From Candidatus Ruminococcus avistercoris (GTDB lineage Bacteria; Bacillota; Clostridia; Lachnospirales; Lachnospiraceae), in assembly GCA_019120315.1 (NCBI GenBank), contig DWVJ01000038.1:1-46166 (forward strand): a stretch of 46,166 bases of DNA. The letters run 5' to 3'. Of the stretch, positions 30,069 to 36,997 are shown one piece after another. Under the pieces are notes generated by a model, which saw only the letters and a program-made list of their open reading frames with translations, was not told where the DNA came from and ran no database searches. A program made the translations under genes and the position numbers. Position 1 is the first letter of the stretch; each line of letters opens with the position of its first letter.

Positions 30069-32440
30069 GAAAAGCAGGAATCTGACCAGAACTCTTTGAG
30101 GATAACCTCCATCTCTCCTATCCGGCAGGAATGATACTCCTTCCATTCTCTGGGAAACAGCCGCAGATATTCCTCCGTCAAGAAACGGTCGTCCAGCAGC
30201 GCCACCACGCCTCTGTCACGTCCTGTACGAATCACCCTCCCGGCCGCCTGCAGCACCTTGTTCATACCAGGATAGCGGTAGGCGTAATCGAATCCCTTTT
30301 CACCGTGTTCATCGTAATACTTCATCAAAATTTCCCGTTCCACACCCAGGCCGGGGAGCCCGGTTCCCACCAGCACCGCTCCGATCAGTTTTTCTCCGGT
30401 CAGATCGATACCCTCGGAGAAAATCCCGCCCATGACGCAAAAACCTGCCAGCGTGTAATCATGACTTTCCTCGAAACGCTGCAGGAACTCTTCCCGCTGC
30501 GCTTCCTTCATAGAGGGGGACTGGATCAGATACTGCAGGCCTTCCTCCCCCTGATACCGCTGCCGAAATACGTCCAATACTTCTTCCATCATCTGATAAG
30601 AAGGGAAAAAAATCAGATAGTTCCCCCTGCGCGCCGACAAAATCTCATGAATATAACAGGCGATCTTCTCATATTCCCGGGGGCCTCTGCGCCGGTAGCG
30701 GCTGCTGACCTCCCGGCCGATGAGAATTTTACGGTTTTCTTCGGGAAAAGGAGATTCCACATAAATGGCGTAATCTTCGCCGTCGGCGCTTCCCAAAAGC
30801 TTCCGGTAATAAGCGATGGGCAGCAGCGTGGCGGAAAAAAATACCGTTCCTTTGCCATCTGACAGCACCTGCTGCAGATTGCCTGCCGGATTGACACAGA
30901 AAAGGCGCAGGTAAAAACGTCCCGCCCCATCATGATACGTGTAGACCACATAGTTTTCATCCAGAAGATCACAGACATTTAAGAAAGTGTTCACCTGGAA
31001 ATAAAATTCCAACACCTCTTTTCGCAGTTCTCCTTCCGGTACTTCTTCCAGATAATTCTCCAACTCCGCCTGCAGTCCCGCCACGGATACGGGAAGGGCT
31101 CCAGGACCTGGAAGTACCCGGAAGGAGTCGCTGCATTCCCGCTTCATTTCCAGCAGCTGGCGGTTGCATTTTCCCAGCGCCCGGAGCAGCTTTTTGTTTC
31201 CGGTCCCTTTCACCTTTGACCGGATCTTCAGGATATCCTCTTTGCAGATCAGGGCGCTGTACATCTCACGTCCCCGTTCCGCCAGATTATGGGCTTCATC
31301 AATAAGAAAGAGATATTCCCCTTTTTTGCTTTCGCCAAAAAAACGCCGCAGGTGCGCCCTGGGATCAAAGACGTAATTGTAGTCGCAGATCACCGCATCC
31401 GTCCACACCGCCAGATCCAGACTCAGCTCATAGGGACAGACATTCCATTTTTCACTGTGCTTTTCCAGCACTTCCCTCGTGTACTCGTCCCGCCCGGTCA
31501 ATAATTCGTAGAGCGCATCATTGATCCGGTCAAAATGCCCTCTGGCCCGGGGACAGGAAAGAGGGGTACACTGGGGTTCTTCACAGACGCACATCTTTTC
31601 CTTGGCCGTCAGAGTGATCACCTTATACTGCAGCCCATGATCTTTCAGGATGGAAAATGCTTCCTCGGCCACGGTACGGGCGATGGTACGGGCTGTGAGA
31701 TAAAAAATCTTATCGCCCAATCCTTCCCCCACGGCGCGCACTGCAGGGAAAATCACGGACATCGTCTTGCCCACGCCGGTAGGCGCCTGCACAAAAAGCT
31801 CTTTGTTGCGGCGAATGGTCTGATAGACACTGGTGACGATGGTTTTTTGCCCTTCCCGGTAGGGAAATGGAAATTCCAGTCCTTCCATGGACGCGCTCCG
31901 GATCCTGTGCCAGCTGCACTGAAACAGCGCCCATGGACGATACCGCTCCAGCAGACTGTCAAACCACAGTTCCAGTTCCCCTGGCTCATATTCCTTGGCA
32001 AAGCGGCGGATATCCTCCCCCTCCAGCTGACAGTAAGTGATCTGTATGGTTACCCGGCTGCAGTCATGATCCCGGGCATACATCCAGCCGTAACACATGG
32101 CCTGGGCCTCATGGAGCGGATCGACCCCGTCCATCTGTTCCAGCAGACGGTTTGTGCCTTTGATCTCATCGATGAGCACACCGTCCTCCCCTGCCACGAT
32201 ACCGTCAGCCCTTCCTTCCAGCCGCAGGCGATACTCGTCATACTCTTTTTCATAGCGCAGCGTCACTTCCGGCTGATAATCCTCTCCCATACTCTTTTGA
32301 ATCTTCCGGTGCACCTTGGCCCCCAGCTGCATGGCTTCCCGGTCCGGCGCCCCTGTCCTTGCACTGTCCAGATCACCGCAGCGCAGGATAAATTCCACCA
32401 GAGCGCGCACCGACAGTTTGATCGTCTCTTTTTTTTCCAT
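30065..32440 (-). CDS. DinG/XPD-like Fe-S helicase with N-terminal PD-(D/E)XK nuclease domain
   Basis: A 791-residue superfamily 2 helicase. Residues about 1-140 look like a Cas4/RecB-type PD-(D/E)XK nuclease: GRADG (76-80), DEIK (91-94), then EAQAMCYGWMYA. The helicase core follows: QAPTGVGKT Walker A (218-226), a cysteine cluster C284, C286, C291, C296 and C335 that could hold a 4Fe-4S cluster as in XPD/DinG, DEAH (381-384), and the late motifs GGIFSEGIDLTGEKL and QAAGRVIRTGRDRG. Such enzymes unwind DNA 5'-3' during repair. The start codon is fixed by the HPr-like terminator just upstream; the ribosome-binding site is weak (AAGAG). It appears monocistronic and ends inside the ridA promoter. 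Confidence 0.9.
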   Translation of the reverse strand: MEKKETIKLSVRALVEFILRCGDLDSARTGAPDREAMQLGAKVHRKIQKSMGEDYQPEVTLRYEKEYDEYRLRLEGRADGIVAGEDGVLIDEIKGTNRLLEQMDGVDPLHEAQAMCYGWMYARDHDCSRVTIQITYCQLEGEDIRRFAKEYEPGELELWFDSLLERYRPWALFQCSWHRIRSASMEGLEFPFPYREGQKTIVTSVYQTIRRNKELFVQAPTGVGKTMSVIFPAVRAVGEGLGDKIFYLTARTIARTVAEEAFSILKDHGLQYKVITLTAKEKMCVCEEPQCTPLSCPRARGHFDRINDALYELLTGRDEYTREVLEKHSEKWNVCPYELSLDLAVWTDAVICDYNYVFDPRAHLRRFFGESKKGEYLFLIDEAHNLAERGREMYSALICKEDILKIRSKVKGTGNKKLLRALGKCNRQLLEMKRECSDSFRVLPGPGALPVSVAGLQAELENYLEEVPEGELRKEVLEFYFQVNTFLNVCDLLDENYVVYTYHDGAGRFYLRLFCVNPAGNLQQVLSDGKGTVFFSATLLPIAYYRKLLGSADGEDYAIYVESPFPEENRKILIGREVSSRYRRRGPREYEKIACYIHEILSARRGNYLIFFPSYQMMEEVLDVFRQRYQGEEGLQYLIQSPSMKEAQREEFLQRFEESHDYTLAGFCVMGGIFSEGIDLTGEKLIGAVLVGTGLPGLGVEREILMKYYDEHGEKGFDYAYRYPGMNKVLQAAGRVIRTGRDRGVVALLDDRFLTEEYLRLFPREWKEYHSCRIGEMEVILKEFWSDSCFS

Positions 32441-32455
32441 CTCTTAAAAAACAAA

Positions 32456-32482
32456 TGCAGAATGCCTCCACGGCATCCTGCA
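32456..32482 (-). terminator. Terminator of the HPr-like gene
   Basis: TGCAGAATGCC (32456-32466) and GGCATCCTGCA (32472-32482) form an 11-bp stem with one mismatch. On the minus strand it is followed by TTTGTTTTTT. It lies between the HPr-like stop and the helicase start. Confidence 0.8.
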
Positions 32483-32508
32483 CCTTTCTTTCCTCTCTGA
32501 TACTATAT

Positions 32509-32736
32509 TCAGGCAATCGCAAACTTTTTCAGCGTGCGGTTAAACTCCTGGTTCTCACCGTAACACTGTACCGTGAGCGGCTTTGTAAGATCCATACTCA
32601 GAATTCCCAGAAGGGATTTTGCATCGATCACCACCCGATTATAGAAAATGTCAATATCAAAATCACATTTTCCGGCAGCAGCTACAAACTCACGGACATC
32701 CTCTGTGGCATTCAATCTGATTTTACATTCTGCCAT
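32509..32736 (-). CDS. HPr-like protein lacking the phosphorylatable histidine
   Basis: A 75-residue protein with HPr-fold features. The segment VVIDAKSLLGILSMDLTKPL matches the HPr region around regulatory Ser46 (KSIMGVMSL), with Ser41 in that position. The usual GLHARPA loop with His15 is missing: the equivalent N-terminal segment is LNATEDVREFVAAAG, and the whole protein contains no histidine. It therefore cannot relay phosphate in the PTS and is more likely regulatory, Crh-like, or structural. The start at 32736 has AGAGAGGAA upstream; the longer frame adds nine residues in the leader. It has its own promoter and terminator. Confidence 0.8.
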   Translation of the reverse strand: MAECKIRLNATEDVREFVAAAGKCDFDIDIFYNRVVIDAKSLLGILSMDLTKPLTVQCYGENQEFNRTLKKFAIA

Positions 32737-32785
32737 AATATCATTCCTCTCTTCATAAGACATATAAAATTTTTTCGTTTAGCAT

Positions 32786-32814
32786 ATTATGGCATTGTGT
32801 TTTCTGAAAGTCAA
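32786..32814 (-). promoter_or_regulatory. Promoter of the HPr-like gene
   Basis: On the minus strand, TTGACT (32809-32814) and CATAAT (32786-32791) are separated by 17 nt, about 50 nt ahead of the start codon. Confidence 0.6.
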
Positions 32815-32888
32815 TCGCATTCCTGCCTAATTTTTACCTCTGAAACCAACTTTTTCCGGTAAATATTTACTAAATTTCAGAATTCCTG

Positions 32889-33707
32889 TCATCCGAGAAT
32901 ACTTTTCAGTTCTTCCATTTTGATCCGATGGAACGTTCCCTCATCAGCTGCCTGGGCATATTCCGGATGTACCGGGATCTTACCCAGCACGGGAAGCTGA
33001 TATTCTGCCGCCACCTGATCGATCTGGCTTTCTCCAAAGATGGAAATCTTTTTCCCGCAGTCCGGACATACCACGTAGCTGTAGTTTTCCACCACGCCAA
33101 GAACCGGAATTTTCATCATTTCCGCCATCTTCACCGCTTTTTTTACGATCATCTTCACCAGATCCTGAGGCGACGTCACCACCACGACGCCGTCTACGGG
33201 AAGGGACTGGAATACCGTCAGCGGTACATCGCCGGTTCCCGGAGGCATATCCACCAGCAGGAAATCCAGTTCACCCCAGATGACGTCGGTCCAGAACTGT
33301 TTTACCATGTTGGCGATCACCGGACCTCTCCAGATCACCGGGTCATCTTCATGCTTCAGCAGCAGATTGATGGACATGATTTTGATCCCGTTTTCCGCCG
33401 TTCTGGGTTCGATTCCCTTTTCACTGGCCATGGCTGCCTCTTTGATCCCATACATTCTGGGAATAGACGGGCCTGTGATATCCGCGTCCAGAATTCCCAC
33501 CTTAAATCCCTGAGCTGCCAGCTGATTGGCAAAAGACGCGGTGATCAGAGATTTCCCCACGCCTCCTTTTCCGCTGATGACGCCGATCACCTTTTTAATA
33601 TTGGAATCCTGGTTCATCCTGGCCCGGAAATCATTTTTCGCCGGTCTGCTGGAGCATCCCTCACAACTTTCTTTGGTACATGATGTATTACTGCATTCTT
33701 TCGCCAT
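32889..33707 (-). CDS. Mrp/NBP35 family P-loop ATPase (Fe-S cluster carrier)
   Basis: A 272-residue deviant-Walker ATPase. It has a Cys-rich N-terminus (ECSNTSCTKESCEGCSSRP), Walker A VISGKGGVGKSLITAS, the switch LDADITGPSIPRM, Walker B-like LDFLLVDMPPGTGDVPLT, and the cluster-binding CPDCGKK motif in VENYSYVVCPDCGKK. Mrp/NBP35 proteins bind a 4Fe-4S cluster at the C-terminal CxxC and deliver it to target apoproteins. The start at 33707 (MAKECSN) has AGGGAG 5 nt upstream; the longer frame would overlap the CsoR-like gene. Only 19 nt separate it from that gene, so metal control is likely. Confidence 0.9.
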   Translation of the reverse strand: MAKECSNTSCTKESCEGCSSRPAKNDFRARMNQDSNIKKVIGVISGKGGVGKSLITASFANQLAAQGFKVGILDADITGPSIPRMYGIKEAAMASEKGIEPRTAENGIKIMSINLLLKHEDDPVIWRGPVIANMVKQFWTDVIWGELDFLLVDMPPGTGDVPLTVFQSLPVDGVVVVTSPQDLVKMIVKKAVKMAEMMKIPVLGVVENYSYVVCPDCGKKISIFGESQIDQVAAEYQLPVLGKIPVHPEYAQAADEGTFHRIKMEELKSILG

Positions 33708-33726
33708 GTTTCTCCCTCTTTCCTCT

Positions 33727-34071
33727 TTATTTGATAAACCTGTCAATGGCTTTCTGAAGCTCTTTTAGCGTTTCCCGGTCGCCGCTTTCGATGGCGTCCA
33801 CGATACAATGCTCGATATGATCCTGTAGAATCACCTTTCCCGTGTTATTGATCGCTGCCTTCACCGCCGACAGCTGGATCAGCACCTCACTGCAGTCCCG
33901 GCCGTCCTCCACCATACGTTTGATGGACTCCAGATGGCCGATGGCCCTGGACAGACGGTTCAGCACCGCCTTGGTATTCTGATGGGTATGGGTGTGGGTG
34001 TGAAGGTGGGAATGTTCCACTACCGTCCCGTCCTCCATCACATGGGTATGTGTTCTGCTGTTTTCCGTCAA
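33727..34071 (-). CDS. CsoR-family metal-sensing repressor with His-rich N-terminus
   Basis: A 114-residue DUF156/CsoR-RcnR family regulator. After a histidine-rich leader (EHSHLHTHTHTHQN), the helical core begins VLNRLSRAIGHLESIKRMVE. Cys60, His85 and Cys89 have the same spacing as the Cu(I) ligands C36-H61-C65 of classical CsoR, so copper sensing is possible. The His-rich extension could add nickel, zinc or cobalt binding. It starts at TTG behind AGGAGGAAAA, which keeps expression low. It lies between a 75-residue unknown and mrp in one operon. A candidate operator overlaps the operon promoter. The metal is not determined by sequence alone. Confidence 0.88.
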   Translation of the reverse strand: MTENSRTHTHVMEDGTVVEHSHLHTHTHTHQNTKAVLNRLSRAIGHLESIKRMVEDGRDCSEVLIQLSAVKAAINNTGKVILQDHIEHCIVDAIESGDRETLKELQKAIDRFIK

Positions 34072-34099
34072 TCCTTTTCCTCCTGTATTTCGGGAAACA

Positions 34100-34327
34100 T
34101 TAACATTCTGTAAACGTCATCCTTTGTTTGATGCCGGAAGTTACGATGTCAAACACGATATTTCCATTTCCCTGGTCGATCATATCGTATTTCAGCACCT
34201 TGTCTTTAAATTTGTTCTTCACATATTCCTCCGGATTATCTGTCTCGATCTCGTCAAAGAACACGTCACGCATCTGATTGTTGGCACATTGATTAAAAAT
34301 TTCCCAGATTACTTCATACGTTTTCAA
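34100..34327 (-). CDS. Conserved hypothetical protein, 75 residues
   Basis: A small soluble acidic protein: KTYEVIWEIFNQCANNQMRD, then VFFDEIETDNPEEYVKNKF, ending SGIKQRMTFTEC. It has two Cys but no metal-binding cluster and no membrane segment. I recall similar short proteins in Lachnospiraceae but know no function. It starts at a TTG with GGAGG 7 nt ahead. It has a good promoter, and it is followed 28 nt later by the CsoR-like gene and then mrp. First place in that operon suggests a link to metal or Fe-S handling (inference). Confidence 0.75.
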   Translation of the reverse strand: MKTYEVIWEIFNQCANNQMRDVFFDEIETDNPEEYVKNKFKDKVLKYDMIDQGNGNIVFDIVTSGIKQRMTFTEC

Positions 34328-34342
34328 ATTTTTTCCTCCACT

Positions 34343-34371
34343 ATTATACCAGTATATCCTTTATCCCACAA
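34343..34371 (-). promoter_or_regulatory. Promoter of the unknown-csoR-mrp operon
   Basis: On the minus strand, TTGTGG (34366-34371) and a perfect TATAAT (34343-34348) are separated by 17 nt, about 15 nt before the TTG start codon. The leader is nearly absent. Confidence 0.7.
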
Positions 34372-34387
34372 CCTTAACCGGGGGATA
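34362..34387. promoter_or_regulatory. Inverted repeat over the -35 box, candidate CsoR-type operator
   Basis: TATCCC (34362-34367) and GGGATA (34382-34387) are perfect inverse copies, 14 nt apart, with G/C-rich inner edges. The left arm overlaps the -35 hexamer. Known CsoR operators are pseudopalindromes with C-runs and G-runs flanked by TA, so the CsoR-like product could bind here and autoregulate. Confidence 0.45.
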
Positions 34388-34390
34388 TCC

Positions 34391-34630
34391 TTATACCTCT
34401 TCTTCGTCAAACTCCACCATGGTGTAATATCCTCTGTCTGTCACATTGATTTCCCGCACGATTCCCGTTCTTGCTTTCAGCCTTTCATGGGGGCCATAGT
34501 TTTTGCTCATGGCCACCGCCGGAATGATCGTATAATAATAGGAAGTGGGAAGGGCGCTTTCCGTTACCTCCACTTCCTGCCCTACCTCCAGCAAACCGTG
34601 GCGTTCCATCTTAAATTCCATGCTTCTCAC
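34391..34630 (-). CDS. Conserved hypothetical protein, 79 residues
   Basis: A small protein read from a GTG (34628-34630) that lies 8 nt after GGAGG and about 20 nt after the predicted transcription start. Upstream parts of the longer frame would not be transcribed. Sequence landmarks are ERHGLLEVGQEVEVTESALP, SYYYTIIPAVAMSKNYGPHE and GIVREINVTDRGYYTMVEFD. The alternating beta pattern suggests a small barrel (SH3- or OB-like) fold. No family is recognised. It is monocistronic, and its stop lies just upstream of the csoR operon promoter. Confidence 0.65.
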   Translation of the reverse strand: MRSMEFKMERHGLLEVGQEVEVTESALPTSYYYTIIPAVAMSKNYGPHERLKARTGIVREINVTDRGYYTMVEFDEEEV

Positions 34631-34657
34631 TGCTTTTTCCTCCATCCATGCAAGAAA

Positions 34658-34686
34658 ATTGTAAGAGAGTTTTCGACATTTGTCAA
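34658..34686 (-). promoter_or_regulatory. Promoter of the 79-residue protein gene
   Basis: On the minus strand, a perfect TTGACA (34681-34686) and TACAAT (34658-34663) are separated by 17 nt. This promoter fixes the start of the downstream gene. Confidence 0.8.
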
Positions 34687-34706
34687 GTATCCTCCTCTTT
34701 TCTTTC

Positions 34707-34744
34707 CAAAAGAAAAAGGAACGCGGATTCTCTCCACATTCCTT
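34707..34744 (-). terminator. Terminator of the first URO-D gene
   Basis: AAGGAACG (34716-34723) and CATTCCTT (34737-34744) pair over 8 bp with one G-U. On the minus strand TTTTTCTTTT follows. It lies 13 nt after the URO-D stop. Confidence 0.65.
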
Positions 34745-34756
34745 CATTTTCTCTTT

Positions 34757-35980
34757 TTATCCGATGACTTTTCGCATAATCTGTGACCACTGTGTCAGTC
34801 GCTGCGGTTCATAGCAGATGGTGGAAATGTCCTTCAGTGTAAATTCCACCGGGCAGTTATATTTCTGCGCCGCATGAAGACGTATTTTCAAATCTTCCTC
34901 CACTGTCTCCGGATTCCAGCTTGGAGCGGCGATAAGAGCAGGCGCAGGTTTATTGGAATAGACATATTTCCCCTCCATAGCCTCTGCCATTTTCTCGAAG
35001 TCTTTCACCCAGGCGCTGACAGAAATTTTATGAATTCCTTTGATCTGCTTTACGTATTCCATCCGGTCATCCAGCGGTTCGCAGCAGCCGTAATATCCCA
35101 GGCCAAATTTATCATACCATTCGCTGGCGTACTGAAACTCAAATTCGTTGTGCATTTCCGGCGAAACGGTATAGAGGATCTGAGCCATTCCATAAGTCCA
35201 TACGTCTTTCAATTCCGGTTTTTCCGGATTTTCCGGCAGAAGATCTGTCCAGGCGCCGGTACAGTGTACTACCTGCTGCTGTCTCATCAGACAGTCCATA
35301 TCTTTCAGCTTGTTGATCGTCGCCAGGTGCACGTCGAGGGTACGACGCATCAGAGCATGCACCCAGTCCTCATCGTACAGCATTTTATCGTATAACGTAT
35401 CGATATCCGACCATTCCATAAAGTGATCCCAGGGACGGTATTCATACTCCGGTCCATCCATGATCACCTTCAGAATATCTCCCACAGCCTCGTTGGCCAT
35501 GGCCTCTCTGCGGTTTGTCTCCTCTTCGTCCAGATAGAAGTTCGGCACATTAATCTTATTAATATCATCCCAGTCCTGCAGCTGACTGAAATAGGAATGC
35601 GCTTCCACCACATTTCCATCGTCCCTGGTCAGCTTTTCTTCGATGATATCCAGACCGAAATTCAACCCCCGGATGACCTTGGGAATATAGATAAAAGGTT
35701 CGTATACCCAGTCATCCTGAATATGTTTGTTGCGGTAGAGAAGCTGCCGTAAAGTCGTCTCCATCTCGCGATAAAAAGGATCTTCGCACTGCAGCGTCAG
35801 TTCATCGTCAATATTCATCTCGTTCCAGGGAAATTCGCCCATGAGAAACATAGGTTTGTCCACTTTTCTGGCATTCAGATGATACCACTGCTGTTTTCTC
35901 TCTTTTTGAATCGGCAGCTGTGAAAGCTCCGCCAGCTGATCTGCCAGTCTTCTCAATACTTCAATATCTTTTTTCAACAT
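34757..35980 (-). CDS. Uroporphyrinogen decarboxylase (URO-D) family protein, methyltransferase-like
   Basis: A 407-residue protein of the URO-D/MtaA superfamily as found in clostridial methyl-transfer loci. N-terminal ELSQLPIQKERKQQWYHLNA is followed by a barrel. The C-terminal part has GYYGCCEPLDDRMEYVKQIK, which marks the superfamily's zinc/thiol site region, and KISVSAWVKDFEKMAEAMEG. Relatives move methyl groups between corrinoid proteins and cofactors, but many are uncharacterised. It is longer than true heme-pathway HemE (about 350) and lacks the HemE N-terminal PVWxMRQAGR motif. AGGAGG precedes the ATG. An AraC-type regulator gene lies just upstream, with inverted repeats between them. 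Confidence 0.8.
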   Translation of the reverse strand: MLKKDIEVLRRLADQLAELSQLPIQKERKQQWYHLNARKVDKPMFLMGEFPWNEMNIDDELTLQCEDPFYREMETTLRQLLYRNKHIQDDWVYEPFIYIPKVIRGLNFGLDIIEEKLTRDDGNVVEAHSYFSQLQDWDDINKINVPNFYLDEEETNRREAMANEAVGDILKVIMDGPEYEYRPWDHFMEWSDIDTLYDKMLYDEDWVHALMRRTLDVHLATINKLKDMDCLMRQQQVVHCTGAWTDLLPENPEKPELKDVWTYGMAQILYTVSPEMHNEFEFQYASEWYDKFGLGYYGCCEPLDDRMEYVKQIKGIHKISVSAWVKDFEKMAEAMEGKYVYSNKPAPALIAAPSWNPETVEEDLKIRLHAAQKYNCPVEFTLKDISTICYEPQRLTQWSQIMRKVIG

Positions 35981-36001
35981 AGCGTTTCCTCCTGCATTTT
36001 A

Positions 36002-36054
36002 TTTCAGAAATACGTCCTTTTGTTTCCTGAAATCAGAATAGCACAGGAATGTGC
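36002..36054. promoter_or_regulatory. Inverted repeats between the AraC-type gene and the URO-D gene
   Basis: Two perfect inverted repeats lie upstream of the URO-D start: TTTCAG (36002-36007) with CTGAAA (36027-36032), and GCACA-GGAA-TGTGC (36041-36054). They are likely places for binding of the neighbouring AraC-type regulator. No convincing -10/-35 pair was found in this stretch, as is usual for activator-dependent promoters. Confidence 0.35.
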
Positions 36055-36099
36055 CAAAGTGTTAGGACGTTGCGGAGGAAAACTTGGACAAAACACAGA

Positions 36100-36996
36100 T
36101 TACCGTCTAAAATATCTGGGCGGATATCCCATGATCTTTTTAAAGAGACGGCTGTAATAAGCCGGATCCAGATACCCTACTCGCTCAGCTGCTTCGGATA
36201 CATTCAGTCCTTCCTTCTGCATATATTCCAGTGATTTCAAGATTCGCAGCCGATTCAGATACTCGGTGGGTGTCAGGCCGGTCACATCTTTGAAGACGGT
36301 ACGAAAATGCCCCACGCTCCAGCCGGCCTTTCCGGCAATCCTGTGGAAATCCGGTTCCTCTGCCAGATTTTTCTCAATAAACGCCAGAATCTCATAGATC
36401 TTTTCCTTTTTACTTTCCTTATACTGTCCGGTCTGCTGTGCCTTTCTTCTCCGATTTCTTCCAAATTTTATCAGGATCGTCTGCAGACAGGCCATCTTTA
36501 TATCAGCCATGCCACCCTGGTGATTCTCCTGCTCTTCCATCATCATACGCAGCAGAAACTCGACCTCTTTTTGTTCTTTTACATCAAGATGAATGATTCC
36601 CTGCCGATTCAGTTGACTTTGCCGGGAATCAGAACCATATGTTTCACCGCCGTTATCCACCCGCCGCATCTGTTTTCGATACTCTTTTTGCAATTTTCTG
36701 GGATAAAACTGGCAGTTGATCAGCTCCACAGGCGCCTGAATCTCATAGCCGTGTTCTTCATCCGGTTCGATCAGAAATACATCGCCGGGAATCAACGGTA
36801 CCGATACCTCTTTATAAATGTGGATACAATACCCTTTTGTGATAAGAGCAAATTCATGAAATTTATGGCGGTGAGGTTTCACTGATATGATATGATTCCA
36901 GACGGTAACTGCAATGGGTGTATCATCCTGCGCCGGAAATTCCAGATACCCGTTGTGGCTTGGTACCATCCAGCCGTTTTTATCCTGCATATTCAT
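36100..36996 (-). CDS. AraC family transcriptional regulator with cupin domain
   Basis: A 298-residue regulator. It has an N-terminal cupin (SVKPHRHKFHEFALITKGYC, then PGDVFLIEPDEEHGYEI) and a C-terminal AraC DNA-binding domain with PDFHRIAGKAGWSVGHFRTV, then FKDVTGLTPTEYLNRLRILK, and LNVSEAAERVGYLDPAYYSR, then LFKKIMGYPPRYFR. The start could be 37014 or 36996; the latter has AGG at 8 nt and avoids a 17-nt overlap with the DUF4143 gene. It lies directly upstream of the URO-D gene on the same strand, so it probably activates that gene. The ligand is unknown. Confidence 0.88.
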   Translation of the reverse strand: MNMQDKNGWMVPSHNGYLEFPAQDDTPIAVTVWNHIISVKPHRHKFHEFALITKGYCIHIYKEVSVPLIPGDVFLIEPDEEHGYEIQAPVELINCQFYPRKLQKEYRKQMRRVDNGGETYGSDSRQSQLNRQGIIHLDVKEQKEVEFLLRMMMEEQENHQGGMADIKMACLQTILIKFGRNRRRKAQQTGQYKESKKEKIYEILAFIEKNLAEEPDFHRIAGKAGWSVGHFRTVFKDVTGLTPTEYLNRLRILKSLEYMQKEGLNVSEAAERVGYLDPAYYSRLFKKIMGYPPRYFRR

Positions 36997-36997
36997 C

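Noticed and set aside
36038..36056. Sigma-54 promoter (TTGGCAC...TGTGCT on the minus strand) upstream of the URO-D gene
   Set aside because: The GG and GC elements are 11 nt apart rather than the strict 10, and no sigma-54 activator is in the window. The match comes from the GCACA/TGTGC palindrome.
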